Shown: positions 1 through 8,678 of the stretch, piece by piece | Numbering within the stretch: position 1 is the stretch's first letter | Layout: each line of letters begins with the position of its first letter | Origin: Lachnospiraceae bacterium | Lineage (GTDB): Bacteria; Bacillota; Clostridia; Lachnospirales; Lachnospiraceae | Direction: 5' to 3' | DNA length: 64,000 bases | Assembly (NCBI GenBank): GCA_017539565.1 | Contig: JAFYCS010000077.1 | Span: 1 to 64,000 of the forward strand | The notes under the pieces: model-generated | Seen by the model: the letters and a program-made list of their open reading frames with translations, nothing else | What the model was told of the DNA's origin: nothing | Database searches by the model: none | Translations under genes and position numbers: made by a program

Positions 1-22
1 CCCCCATTATGTTCTTCTTCAT
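1..22 (-). CDS. Possible 5' end of a gene leaving the window
   Basis: An ATG at 22-20 on the minus strand opens a frame (M-K-K-N-I-M-G) that runs off the left edge. A TATAAT box lies upstream at 57-52, but no good -35 or ribosome site is visible. The lysine-rich start could be a signal peptide. Too short to identify; it may equally be non-coding. Confidence 0.2.
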
Positions 23-164
23 GCGCTCATTAGCGTCCCAATACGGTTTAAATTATATCATAAAAGGACTTTCTCTACACTAACAATATAGTGCCTCTAC
101 AGCACGCCATACCTGTTATAAAAGCCATATCCATAATCGACTATCAAGACCGTTCACCCGCAAC

Positions 165-199
165 AAAAAATCCCTCAAGCCGTTTGGCTTAAGGGATTT
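165..199 (-). terminator. Intrinsic terminator of tRNA-Gly
   Basis: On the minus strand, a 14-bp imperfect stem (AAATCCCTTAAGCC paired with GGCTTGAGGGATTT) with a 4-base loop is followed by a T run. It starts a few bases after the tRNA 3' end. Confidence 0.9.
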
Positions 200-205
200 C
201 GGTAG

Positions 206-276
206 AGCGGGTGAGGGGAATCGGACCCCCGTGTACAGCTTGGAAGGCTGTCATTCTACCATTGAACTACACCCGC
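206..276 (-). tRNA. tRNA-Gly (anticodon UCC)
   Basis: The minus strand folds into a 71-nt cloverleaf: acceptor stem GCGGGTG/CACCCGC with discriminator U, D arm GTTC/GAAT with the GG pair in the loop, anticodon stem ACAGC/GCTGT around loop CTTCCAA (anticodon TCC), 4-nt variable loop and T stem GGGGG/CCCCT. CCA is not encoded. The T loop reads TCCGATT, so position 55 is C instead of the nearly universal U. The gene stands alone between its own promoter and terminator. Confidence 0.93.
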
Positions 277-316
277 ATTTATATCTGCAGAAGTTTTCTG
301 CTCTCAACAGTTCGCC

Positions 317-344
317 ATTATACCAGAAAATACGGCATTGTCAA
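317..344 (-). promoter_or_regulatory. Sigma-A promoter of tRNA-Gly
   Basis: On the minus strand, perfect -35 TTGACA (344-339) and perfect -10 TATAAT (322-317) are separated by 16 bp, about 35 bp upstream of the tRNA 5' end. This is the strongest consensus promoter in the window, as expected for a stable RNA. Confidence 0.85.
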
Positions 345-748
345 GGGCTTTTGGGAAATTTCTTTGAGGCTTTTTGAGGCCCGTTTTCGGGGAAGAAAAC
401 GGGTTTTTCCCCAATTTTTTTCCCAATATAGCACAATCCTTCTCTCAAGGGGTGTCACACTCTCTTTTACGGTCACGTTGCAGTTATAAGCGCAGCCGTT
501 GATATAAGCAGTAATCTTAGCCTTGCCCTTTGCGACAGCCGTTACTGTACCGTCCTGTGCAACGGTGGCCACATCAGGTGCCGCACTGTAGTAAAGCACA
601 TCCAGATGCTCATCCTTTGTAAGCTTTATCTGATCACTTGCTGCAGTGCTTGGGGTCCAGAGGTGAATGGCCGGGCTCCGGACCGGGCGTTCCGATCTTA
701 GTCCATTTAGCAAAGATCACGGTATCAAATAAATGACGGGCTGTATAT
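318..748 (-). pseudogene. Remnant of a secreted InlB-repeat/Big_2 surface protein
   Basis: Only the 3' end of a larger gene is left. Around 700-748 one minus frame reads F-D-T-V-I-F-A-K-W-T-K-I-G, typical of the end of an InlB B-repeat (Listeria-Bacteroides repeat), and then stops. The next piece, a bacterial Ig-like group 2 domain (PDVATVAQDGTVTAVAKGKA to NCNVTVKE, about 470-590), is in another frame. No start codon, ribosome site or signal peptide precedes either piece, and the frame runs into the tRNA promoter. Domain families are recognised from known motifs; decay is inferred from the frame break. It lies just downstream of the sensor kinase gene on the same strand. Confidence 0.7.
380..408 (+). 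terminator. Hairpin with T run, plus strand
   Basis: CCCGTTTTC and GAAAACGGG form a 9-bp stem around GGGGAA, followed by TTTTT on the plus strand. No plus-strand gene feeds into it. It may be a bidirectional leftover terminator of the degraded surface-protein gene. Confidence 0.4.
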
Positions 749-799
749 CACCCGTTTGTACCATTTTATATATAAGCTGCAAACCTCCCTGCCCATATC

Positions 800-3577
800 T
801 CACATCAGCAGTTTTTTCAGCATTTCCATAATAGCCGGAATATCATACGGCTTTGCCAGATGTCCGTTCATTCCTGCGTCCATGGCGGTCTTCTTATCTT
901 CCTCAAAAGCATTTGCGGTAACAGCCACTATGGGAATGGAAGCCTTCTTCTCATCATCAAGGGAGCGTATCTGCTTTGCCGCCTCATATCCGTCCATCCG
1001 CGGCATCTGTATATCCATCAGTATAATGTCGTAATAACCGGCAGCCGTATTTTTGATCTTCTCGACAGCCTCTGCTCCGTCCCCGGCTATCTCCACATCA
1101 AGGCCGGCCTCAGTCAGGATAGCCTCCGCTATCATCTGGTTCATCTCATTGTCTTCCGCCAGGAGTACACGTTTACCGGAGAAATCCGGCAGTTCGGTCT
1201 GTGTCTTCTTCTTTTCGGAAATATCACATAAGCTGCAGGGCAGTTCAACAATGAATTCACTGCCTTTGCCTTCCTCCGAATCTACCGTGATCACGCCGCC
1301 CATCATGTCTACTATATTCTTTGTGATGGCCATGCCCAGTCCCGTTCCCTGGATACCGCTTACGGTACTGGTCCTCTCACGGGTAAAGGCATCAAATATG
1401 GTCTTCTTAAACTCTTCACTCATGCCTATACCGTTATCCCTGATACGGAATTCATAAACTGCCCGGCCTTCTTCCCCAGCCGGCTTTTCGCTTACACAAA
1501 AGCTTATCTTTCCGCCTTCCGGTGTAAACTTTATGGCATTGGAAAGGATATTCAGCAGTACCTGGTTCAGGCGCAGCTTGTCTGTAACTATATCCTCATG
1601 CTTAACACTCTTTGTATCAACCTGCAGTTCTAACTTCTTTGACTCAATGGCTGATTGCACTATCGTCTTAAGATCAGTGATCACTTCCGGCAGATGTACA
1701 TCCGTCTCTTCAACGGTCATCTTTCCGCTTTCTATGCGGCTCATGTCAAGCACGTCATTGATAAGCGACAGCAGATGCCTGCTGGATACCGATATCTTCC
1801 CCAGGTAATCCTTTACCTGCTCTTTATCATCTATATGCGACTCCGCCAATGCGGTGAAACCTACGATGGCGTTCATGGGAGTACGCATATCATGTGACAT
1901 ATTATTGAGAAACACAGTCTTTGCACGGTTGGCCTGATCCTTTTCCTTTATCTCTTTCCTTGTACGCATTACGTCACGCACCAGCAGATAACCTATCAGG
2001 GCTACTATAGCCAGGAGCACAGCGCTGAAAAGGAAGATATGATCCCTTATTACATCCACAAAATCATAGGAATATAAGCCTCCGGTATAGCGGAAAGAGA
2101 TGCTCTGCGCATAGTCGCTTCCAAGGACATTTATACCCCTGTTTAAAAGCTTGAGCAGTCCTTCGTTACCTATCTTAACTCCAAAACAGCGCGAATCATT
2201 ATAGCCCGTCTGATAGATGGACAGATCCTCATATTTCCTGTTCCTTAAGATATCATTTGCACGGAGACCGTTTAATGTAACGCATCCTGCCTTTCCTGCA
2301 AGCACTGCCGCCAGACAGTCTTCGCTTGAGGGATAGAATGTGATCTCCGCCTCCGGATAATTGGTCCGGATAAAGTAATACTGCATGCGGTTATTCTCGT
2401 TCACCGCAAAATGCGCCGTTGTAGCCTCACTGAACTCCCCTTTATATACAAGTTCCGCAGGAGATGAAGAAACTGCATTTGACTGGTAGATGCCGTTTTC
2501 TTCTGAATAATACAGTCCTCCGCCAACAGGAAATGCCACATCGACAGCTCCGCTGTTTATCCCCGCTATCATATCATCATAGCTTTTATAACCGGTATAA
2601 GTGACCGTCACATTCTGCATATCAACTCCGCTTAAGATAGCGGGGATGATATCTTTGATGATACCTGTCACCTCACCCTGGGCGTTTGTATCACTGTATG
2701 GCAGATAGTTTTCAAGATAGCCCACATGAAGTGTGTTATGACTGTTCATCCATTCACGTTCCGCCGCGGAAAAAGCCCTTGCCGTAACGCTGACAGAATA
2801 ATACTTGGAGCTTAAAGAATTAAGATAGTTGGGTTCTTCGGCAGCAAGAAGTGCCTGGGCGGTATTGAGCTCCGCCAGCAGGTCCTGCCTGTTCTTATTT
2901 ACACAAAGATAATAGTCCGATGTTCCGAATACCGTTAGTACCTCGGAATTCGCCCTGCCGTAGGCGCCGTCACTCTCTGCGGCAAGTATATCCACTTCAT
3001 GCAGGTCAAAATCATCGAAGAGCTGGATGTGCTCCGGATATGTGATTATTTCTGCCGTAATATTATTATCTTCAAGATAACGTTCCAGAACGCTGACCAT
3101 GGCGCTGTCCAGCACGCCTATCCTGCAGCCGTTCAAAGTAACGGGATCGGCAGAAATATTTATATCTGCTTCATGCTTTACAAGGTAATAGGATTCGTTA
3201 CCCATTATTTCTTTGGGATAACTTATCAGCGATGCGCGCTCTTCCCTCCAGGCCAGTCCTGCCAGCAGGTCTATCTCCCCGTCCAGGAGCATCTGATAGA
3301 GATCACCGAAACCGCCGTATACATACTCGTATTTCCAGCCGGTGTATTCTGACAGCTTGCAATAATACTCATATGCATATCCGGTCTTTACCGCGCCTTC
3401 CTCTGCCCCTTCTTCAAACACTTCATTCTCGTAATAGCCCACCCGAACAGTCTTTGTTTCATCATCTCCGGCATATACCATATCAGGTATTAACGCTGCC
3501 ATGAAAACGATCATACAAAAAAAGCAGACCAGCCTGCGACCTATCCTCTTATTTTCATTACCTGGTAACAGCTTCAT
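800..3577 (-). CDS. Hybrid sensor histidine kinase with two periplasmic-binding sensor domains
   Basis: Membrane signalling protein of 925 aa. A signal-anchor (about 13-35) is followed by two solute-binding SBP_bac_3-type domains (about 40-275 and 285-515), a membrane helix near 518-540, a dimerisation/phosphoacceptor domain ([11 protein letters not shown], His near 561), a HATPase_c domain ([20 protein letters not shown]) and a C-terminal receiver (LLAEDNEMN; phospho-Asp in [12 protein letters not shown], near 854). The layout matches BvgS/EvgS-type unorthodox kinases without an Hpt domain. Tandem binding domains suggest sensing of amino acids or similar small ligands outside the cell. No partner regulator or transporter is adjacent, so target and ligand are unknown. 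Confidence 0.9.
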   Translation of the reverse strand: MKLLPGNENKRIGRRLVCFFCMIVFMAALIPDMVYAGDDETKTVRVGYYENEVFEEGAEEGAVKTGYAYEYYCKLSEYTGWKYEYVYGGFGDLYQMLLDGEIDLLAGLAWREERASLISYPKEIMGNESYYLVKHEADINISADPVTLNGCRIGVLDSAMVSVLERYLEDNNITAEIITYPEHIQLFDDFDLHEVDILAAESDGAYGRANSEVLTVFGTSDYYLCVNKNRQDLLAELNTAQALLAAEEPNYLNSLSSKYYSVSVTARAFSAAEREWMNSHNTLHVGYLENYLPYSDTNAQGEVTGIIKDIIPAILSGVDMQNVTVTYTGYKSYDDMIAGINSGAVDVAFPVGGGLYYSEENGIYQSNAVSSSPAELVYKGEFSEATTAHFAVNENNRMQYYFIRTNYPEAEITFYPSSEDCLAAVLAGKAGCVTLNGLRANDILRNRKYEDLSIYQTGYNDSRCFGVKIGNEGLLKLLNRGINVLGSDYAQSISFRYTGGLYSYDFVDVIRDHIFLFSAVLLAIVALIGYLLVRDVMRTRKEIKEKDQANRAKTVFLNNMSHDMRTPMNAIVGFTALAESHIDDKEQVKDYLGKISVSSRHLLSLINDVLDMSRIESGKMTVEETDVHLPEVITDLKTIVQSAIESKKLELQVDTKSVKHEDIVTDKLRLNQVLLNILSNAIKFTPEGGKISFCVSEKPAGEEGRAVYEFRIRDNGIGMSEEFKKTIFDAFTRERTSTVSGIQGTGLGMAITKNIVDMMGGVITVDSEEGKGSEFIVELPCSLCDISEKKKTQTELPDFSGKRVLLAEDNEMNQMIAEAILTEAGLDVEIAGDGAEAVEKIKNTAAGYYDIILMDIQMPRMDGYEAAKQIRSLDDEKKASIPIVAVTANAFEEDKKTAMDAGMNGHLAKPYDIPAIMEMLKKLLM

Positions 3578-3654
3578 GTATCATCTCCGCGAAATCGTAT
3601 ATCAGATTTTCCTGTTATCATATATATTACATATCCCCCCGCTTCTGTCAACAA

Positions 3655-3702
3655 AGATAAAGAAGCCGGAGATCCCGGATCTATGATCCGAAATCTCCGG
3701 CC
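3655..3702 (-). terminator. Terminator after hsp20
   Basis: On the minus strand a long stem (GCCGGAGAT...ATCTCCGGC, with an inner CGGATC/GATCCG stem) is followed by TTCTTTATCTTT. It begins about 35 bp after the hsp20 stop codon. Confidence 0.8.
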
Positions 3703-3735
3703 CCGTTATTTATTCTCTGATCATGCGCTTACGCG

Positions 3736-4179
3736 TTATTTGATGGCTATAAGCTTCTTTTCGGGAGCTTTTTCATCCTCTTTCTTGGGGATGTTAAGCT
3801 GCAGCACACCGTTATCGAATTTGGCATCTATCTCCTGCTCTGTAACTCCGTCGCCTACGTAGAAGCTTCTGGTCATGGATCCTGCATAGCGTTCCTGACG
3901 TATCAGTTTGCCCTTGCGGTCTTTCTTATCCTTATCCAGTCCCTTGGCAGCGTTAACTGTCAGGTAACCGTTCTCAAGTGTAAGGTTGATCTCGTCCTTC
4001 TTAAAGCCGGGCAGATCGATGTCTACTTCATAACCGTCATCGTGCTCACGGACATCCGTTTTCATCACATTGGCTGCATGCTTGCCATACAGTTTCCTGT
4101 CGATGTCGGGGAAATCCATCCTCGGGAAGTCCATCCAATCGTCCAACAGTCTCTCTCCAAAAATACTCGGTAGTAACAT
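3736..4179 (-). CDS. Small heat shock protein, Hsp20/alpha-crystallin family
   Basis: Cytoplasmic ATP-independent holdase of 147 aa that binds unfolding proteins during heat stress. The alpha-crystallin domain spans about residues 38-140, with DGYEVDIDLPGFKKDEINLT and the family's A-x-x-x-n-G-v-L motif as AKFDNGVLQLNIPK; the C-terminal IAIK tail replaces the usual I-x-I/V. Length is normal. The start is the ATG preceded by AAGGAGGG. The gene stands alone with its own promoter, CIRCE element and terminator. A roughly 110-nt 5' leader could fold over the ribosome site. Confidence 0.93.
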   Translation of the reverse strand: MLLPSIFGERLLDDWMDFPRMDFPDIDRKLYGKHAANVMKTDVREHDDGYEVDIDLPGFKKDEINLTLENGYLTVNAAKGLDKDKKDRKGKLIRQERYAGSMTRSFYVGDGVTEQEIDAKFDNGVLQLNIPKKEDEKAPEKKLIAIK

Positions 4180-4294
4180 AAGTCATCCCTCCTTTTACAT
4201 AAAAACTATAAACTATAGGTTTCATGAGCAAGGGGAAGGAGTGTTTGGATCCTTACCTTTTGGGGATCTTCTCTGTTTCCTTTGTTCTGACTAC

Positions 4295-4323
4295 GTTATA
4301 CTCCCGTTCATTAGCACTGTCAA
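4295..4323 (-). promoter_or_regulatory. Sigma-A promoter of hsp20
   Basis: On the minus strand, -35 TTGACA (4323-4318) and -10 TATAAC (4300-4295) have 17-bp spacing. The -35 box lies inside the CIRCE palindrome, so HrcA bound there should block RNA polymerase. Confidence 0.8.
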
Positions 4324-4337
4324 GAGGAGAGTGCTAA
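4311..4337. promoter_or_regulatory. CIRCE operator (HrcA binding site)
   Basis: TTAGCACTG, a 9-base spacer and GAGTGCTAA match the CIRCE consensus (TTAGCACTC-N9-GAGTGCTAA) with one mismatch. CIRCE is the operator of the heat-shock repressor HrcA, usually in front of groESL or hrcA-dnaKJ. Here it controls a lone hsp20, and it begins only 28 bp after the end of the polyamine operon. Confidence 0.9.
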
Positions 4338-4364
4338 TTATCACAGAATCTTCACAAATTATTA

Positions 4365-5240
4365 TCAGCCCGTTATATCACCGTACATCTCAGGCCTGCG
4401 GTCACGGAAAAGCCCCCAGTCCAGGCGTGCCTTAGCGGCTGCACCGGGATCGATCTCCGCTGTAATGATCTCATCTTTATCCCTCGAAGCCTGTGCAATG
4501 ATCCCGCCGGTCTCATCAGTGATAAAGGAGGATCCGTAAAATACCAGTTCCGAGCTCTGTCCGCCGTTCTCTGCAGAAGGCTCTACCTTCTCTCTTCCGT
4601 GACGGTTGGCTGCCACTACAGGTATTATATTGGCTGCGGCATGTCCCTGCATGGTCCGCTGCCAGTGGGGCATACTGTCGTTAAGCAATACGGGTTCCGA
4701 TCCTATGGCAGTGGGATACATTATAAGCTGTGCTCCTTTTATTGTCAGCGCCCTTGCCGTCTCCGGGAACCACTGATCCCAGCAGATGCCTATGCCCAGG
4801 CGTATGTAACGGGTGTCAAATACCATGAAGCCCGTATTTCCCGGAGTAAAATAAAACTTCTCCTGATAATAATGATCATCAGGTATATGGGTCTTGCGGT
4901 ATACGCCCAGTAGCTTACCATCTGCATCGATCACTGCGCAGCTGTTATAAAGTACGTTACCATCCTTTTCATAAAAGCTTATGGGCAGGACCACTTCAAG
5001 CTCTGCTGCCAGTTTTGAAAAATGTGCCACAGCATCATTTTCTGAAACAGGCTTTGCGAACTCATAATAATCATATCTGCGCTCCTGGCAGAAATACTGA
5101 CGTTCAAACAGCTCCGGAAACAGTATCACCTGCGCTCCTTCCGCTGCTGCCTTTCGTACCAACTTATCCGCTTTATCTATATTTTCCTGAACACTTCTGC
5201 TGCAGCTCATCTGTACTGCAGCGACTTTTACTATACTCAT
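4365..5240 (-). CDS. aguB: N-carbamoylputrescine amidase
   Basis: Cytoplasmic nitrilase-superfamily enzyme (291 aa) that hydrolyses N-carbamoylputrescine to putrescine, CO2 and ammonia, the last step of the agmatine route. The Glu-Lys-Cys triad is visible in ILFPELFE, YRKTHIPDD and GIGICWDQWFPE. The ATG at 5240 is chosen over an in-frame GTG two codons earlier because GGGGAGG is better spaced and it gives an ATGA overlap with the aguA stop. Last gene of a six-gene polyamine operon; no clear terminator separates it from the hsp20 promoter. Confidence 0.94.
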   Translation of the reverse strand: MSIVKVAAVQMSCSRSVQENIDKADKLVRKAAAEGAQVILFPELFERQYFCQERRYDYYEFAKPVSENDAVAHFSKLAAELEVVLPISFYEKDGNVLYNSCAVIDADGKLLGVYRKTHIPDDHYYQEKFYFTPGNTGFMVFDTRYIRLGIGICWDQWFPETARALTIKGAQLIMYPTAIGSEPVLLNDSMPHWQRTMQGHAAANIIPVVAANRHGREKVEPSAENGGQSSELVFYGSSFITDETGGIIAQASRDKDEIITAEIDPGAAAKARLDWGLFRDRRPEMYGDITG

Positions 5241-6304
5241 TTGCACCTCCCCGGTATCTGCTGTGTTATGCAGTGTATGTTACCACCGCCGACAATGATA
5301 TCCCGTGCCGGAACAGGAACTATCCTTCGCCTCGGGCACAGCTCTTTCATTATCGATACGGCACGTTTATCGCTCTCTTCGTTCTCTCCGCCAAACTGGG
5401 GCAGAATTACGGACTTATTTGTAAAATAGAAATTCACATAGCTGGCTGCCAGTCTTTCACCGGTTTCCCTGACATCCTCCCCCACCTCAAAAACATATCC
5501 TTCAAGGTCAGCGGGTGTGATGCATACGGGCACATCGGGTATGGGCAGCTTATGTACTTTGATCCCGGCGTTTTCTAGGATCTCCAGATCTTTCATTGAC
5601 AGCTCATACTGGGGATCGTCCTTTTTATCCGTCCAGCCAAGCACCACTTCACCCGGCGCGATAAAGGCACAGATATTATCAACATGCCCGTTGGTCTCAT
5701 CATTATATATGCCTTCAGGCAGCCATATCATGCGCTCCCCGCCAAGCTTATCAAGCAATGTATCCTCTATCTCCTGCTTCGTCATCTTAGGGTTCCTTCC
5801 CGGACTTAAAAGGCAGCACTCCGTGGTAAGGAGGGTACCCGCACCGTCTGTATGTATGGATCCGCCTTCAAGGACAAAGCCCTGCATATCTATGGTTTCA
5901 TACCCCAGCCTGTTACAGATAGCGGAAGCCAGGGCATTATCCCTGTCCCACTTAGCGTATAAGCCGTCGTACTCCCCGCCCCAGGCGTTAAAGCACCAGT
6001 CTATGCCTTTTAATGTGTCATCCTCATAAACGAAAGTGGGAGCCGTATCCCTGGCCCAGGCGTCATCGGTTTCTATATTATAAAAAAACACGCCTTCTGT
6101 TCCCTTAAGGAGAGCTCTAGCAGCATCCTCCGTACGGGGACTTACAACAACGTGCACTTCCTCATCCTTTGCTATCTCTTTTATGATACCGGCAAAAACT
6201 CTCTGCGCCTGCTTTGCCTGATAGGGCCAGGAGCCTTCCCTTTCGGGGAAGATCATTATAGTACCTCTGTGGGATTCAAATTCCGCGGGCATACGACGGG
6301 TCAT
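5237..6304 (-). CDS. aguA: Agmatine deiminase
   Basis: Converts agmatine to N-carbamoylputrescine and ammonia (porphyromonas-type peptidyl-arginine deiminase fold). The 355-aa protein is of normal length. It carries the family marks ARDTAPTFVY, the substrate loop NDETNGHVDNICAFI and the C-terminal nucleophile Cys in GGGNIHCITQQIP. It overlaps nspC by ATGA and aguB by 4 bp, so the three are surely co-translated. With SpeA upstream it makes an arginine to putrescine path that does not use ornithine decarboxylase. Confidence 0.95.
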   Translation of the reverse strand: MTRRMPAEFESHRGTIMIFPEREGSWPYQAKQAQRVFAGIIKEIAKDEEVHVVVSPRTEDAARALLKGTEGVFFYNIETDDAWARDTAPTFVYEDDTLKGIDWCFNAWGGEYDGLYAKWDRDNALASAICNRLGYETIDMQGFVLEGGSIHTDGAGTLLTTECCLLSPGRNPKMTKQEIEDTLLDKLGGERMIWLPEGIYNDETNGHVDNICAFIAPGEVVLGWTDKKDDPQYELSMKDLEILENAGIKVHKLPIPDVPVCITPADLEGYVFEVGEDVRETGERLAASYVNFYFTNKSVILPQFGGENEESDKRAVSIMKELCPRRRIVPVPARDIIVGGGNIHCITQQIPGRCK

Positions 6305-7425
6305 GAGAGTCTCTCCTTAAAATCTTCATAGCTGAAACGCTTTATAAGCTCGTAGCTTCCGTCTGCGTGTAAAAGTCCTATATCCGGCAGGGGCATACCG
6401 TTAAAGGTATTATTCTTTACCATGGAATAAATGGCCATATCCTGAAATACCAGTCTGTCTCCGATCTTAAGAGCTTCATCGAAGCTGTAATCACCGATGA
6501 TATCTCCCGCAAGGCAGGTCCTGGAAGCCAGGCGGTATGTATGTGCCTTCTCCCCCGCTTCTCCCGATAAATAAAGGGGCGGACGGTAAGGCATCTCCAG
6601 CACATCCGGCATATGGCAGGCCGCGGATGCGTCAAGTATGGCAATATCGATACCGTTGTGAACGATATCCATCACCTCACAGACCAGATAGCCTGCATTA
6701 AGGGCCACTGCCTCTCCCGGTTCGAGATATACTTCAGTCCCATATTTTTCCTTAAAATCCTTTATAAGCTTTATCAGCAGCTCCCTGTCATAATCATCCC
6801 TTGTGATATGATGGCCGCCGCCGAAGTTCACCCATTTAAGGCCTTTTAAGAACCTTCCGAATTTTTCTTCAAAAGCTTCAAGCGTGGCTTTTAACGCATC
6901 CGAGTTCTGCTCACAGAGGGTATGGAAATGCAACCCGTCTATGATGTCAAGCACGGACTCATCAAAGTCCTCTATACGCACACCAAGTCTTGAGCCTGCA
7001 GCACAGGGATCATAGATCGCCGTCTCCTGTGTGGAGCATTCGGGATTGACTCTCAAACCGATGCTGAGTCCCCTGCATTCATCTGCATACTTCTTAAGCT
7101 GTGCGATCGAATTAAAAACAATATGATCCGCTGTCTGCGATATCTCATCTATCTCCTCAGGCTTAAAGGCCGGCGCATATACATGCACTTCCTTTCCGAA
7201 ACACTCACGTCCAAGCCTGGCTTCATAAAGGCCGCTGGCTGTACTGCCGTCAAGTGTTCCCGCCAAAAGGGGATAAACCGAAAACATGGAGAAAGCTTTC
7301 TGGGCCAGCAGTATCTTACAGCCAGCCTTTTCCTTAACTTCCTCCAATATCTTCAGATTCTTTATGAGCGCCGCCTCGTCTGTCACGTAGGCAGGCGTTT
7401 TTATTTTCTTAAATACGTCAAACAT
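6301..7425 (-). CDS. nspC: Carboxynorspermidine/carboxyspermidine decarboxylase
   Basis: PLP-dependent alanine-racemase-fold decarboxylase (374 aa) that removes the carboxyl group from carboxyspermidine (or carboxynorspermidine) to give spermidine. The PLP lysine is in ILLAQKAFSMF near residue 43, the phosphate-binding stretch is WVNFGGGHHIT, and EPGEAVALNAGY and SAACHMPDVLEMPYRPPL are typical of the family. It overlaps the dehydrogenase gene by one base (TGATG), so the two steps are coupled. The related substrate carboxyaminopropylagmatine is possible, because agmatine is made in the same operon; sequence alone does not decide. Confidence 0.92.
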   Translation of the reverse strand: MFDVFKKIKTPAYVTDEAALIKNLKILEEVKEKAGCKILLAQKAFSMFSVYPLLAGTLDGSTASGLYEARLGRECFGKEVHVYAPAFKPEEIDEISQTADHIVFNSIAQLKKYADECRGLSIGLRVNPECSTQETAIYDPCAAGSRLGVRIEDFDESVLDIIDGLHFHTLCEQNSDALKATLEAFEEKFGRFLKGLKWVNFGGGHHITRDDYDRELLIKLIKDFKEKYGTEVYLEPGEAVALNAGYLVCEVMDIVHNGIDIAILDASAACHMPDVLEMPYRPPLYLSGEAGEKAHTYRLASRTCLAGDIIGDYSFDEALKIGDRLVFQDMAIYSMVKNNTFNGMPLPDIGLLHADGSYELIKRFSYEDFKERLS

Positions 7426-8678
7426 CAGTCTACCGGTACGGGATTCTCATCCACTACCCAGGGGAGTCCGTACTTGTTCAGTGCGTCCATATAAGGATCC
7501 GGATCGAACTCTTCCACGTTGAATACGCCGGGCCCCTTCCAGGTGCCGCCTGCTATCATCGCTGTTCCTATCATCGCAGGTACTCCGGTGGTATAGCTTA
7601 CAGCCTGTGCACCGGTCTCCTTATAGCTTTCCTGATGATCACATACATTATAGATATAGATGGTCTTTTCCTTACCGTCCTTTATGCCCTTGAAGATACA
7701 GCCGATATTGGTCTTTCCGACTGTGCGGGGTCCTAAGGATGCAGGGTCGGGAAGAAGCGCCTTAAGGAACTTGATGGGAACTATCTCATGGCCCTCAAAT
7801 TCAACAGGGGTCGTATTAAGCATTCCTACATTCTGCAGGCAGTTCATGTGCATTAAGTAGCTCTGTCCGAAGGTCATAAAGAAACGTATCCTCTTTATGC
7901 CGGGGATGTTCTTAGCCAGTGACTCTATCTCTTCATGATGCAGGAGGTACATATCCTTCTTTCCTACCTGGGCGAAGTCATACTCTCTCTTTATCTCCAT
8001 GGGCTTTGTCTCTACCCAGTGGCCGTCCTCCCAGTAAGAACCGTTGGCAGAAACTTCGCGCAGGTTTATCTCGGGATTGAAATTAGTAGCAAAAGGATAA
8101 CCGTGGTCACCGCCGTTGCAGTCGAGTATATCGATATAGTTTATCTCATCAAAATAGTGCTTGAGTGCATATGCCGAATAAACCTGGGTAACGCCGGGAT
8201 CGAAACCGGTTCCCAGAAGTGCCGTAAGTCCGGCCTTTTTGAACTTCTCATCATATGCCCACTGCCAGCTGTAGTCGAAATATGCGGTAAAGCCCAGCTC
8301 CTTGCAGCGCTTTTCATATACAGCTCTCCATGCCGGATCGTCGGTATCCTCTGCTTCATAGTTTGCTGTATCCACATAGTTGGCACCGCATTCAAGGCAG
8401 GCATCCATGATCACCAGATCCTGATAAGGAAGCGCCACATTCAGTACGGTGTGGGGCTTGAACTCCTTCATAAGTGCGGTAAGTGATTCAAAGTTGTCCG
8501 CATCTACGGTAGCCGTTGAAAGCTTTGCGCTGGTTTTGTCCTTAAGCTTTGCAACCAGTGCATCACACTTTGATACAGTCCTGCTGGCTATGCAGATCTC
8601 CGTGAACACGGGATTCTCACAGCATTTGTGGATCGCTACAGTGGCCACTCCTCCGCAGCCGATGACTAAAAGTTTCAT
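7425..8678 (-). CDS. Carboxynorspermidine/carboxyspermidine dehydrogenase (saccharopine dehydrogenase family)
   Basis: NAD(P)H-dependent enzyme (417 aa) that condenses a primary amine, usually putrescine, with aspartate beta-semialdehyde to give carboxyspermidine. It has a saccharopine-dehydrogenase-like fold with the Rossmann motif VIGCGGVATVAIHKC at the N-terminus, then VNVALPYQDLVIMDACLECG and the conserved YSWQWAYDEKFKKAGLTAL to GFDPGVTQVYSAYA region. It lies between speE (ATGA overlap) and nspC (1-bp overlap), which identifies it as the partner of the decarboxylase rather than a lysine-pathway enzyme. Confidence 0.93.
   Translation of the reverse strand: MKLLVIGCGGVATVAIHKCCENPVFTEICIASRTVSKCDALVAKLKDKTSAKLSTATVDADNFESLTALMKEFKPHTVLNVALPYQDLVIMDACLECGANYVDTANYEAEDTDDPAWRAVYEKRCKELGFTAYFDYSWQWAYDEKFKKAGLTALLGTGFDPGVTQVYSAYALKHYFDEINYIDILDCNGGDHGYPFATNFNPEINLREVSANGSYWEDGHWVETKPMEIKREYDFAQVGKKDMYLLHHEEIESLAKNIPGIKRIRFFMTFGQSYLMHMNCLQNVGMLNTTPVEFEGHEIVPIKFLKALLPDPASLGPRTVGKTNIGCIFKGIKDGKEKTIYIYNVCDHQESYKETGAQAVSYTTGVPAMIGTAMIAGGTWKGPGVFNVEEFDPDPYMDALNKYGLPWVVDENPVPVD

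Noticed and set aside
680-700. GTTCCGATCT-like stretch resembling a sequencing adapter end
   Set aside because: Only ten bases resemble it, with a mismatch before, and the flanking DNA continues as sensible InlB/Big_2-type coding remnants on both sides; coincidence is more likely than contamination.
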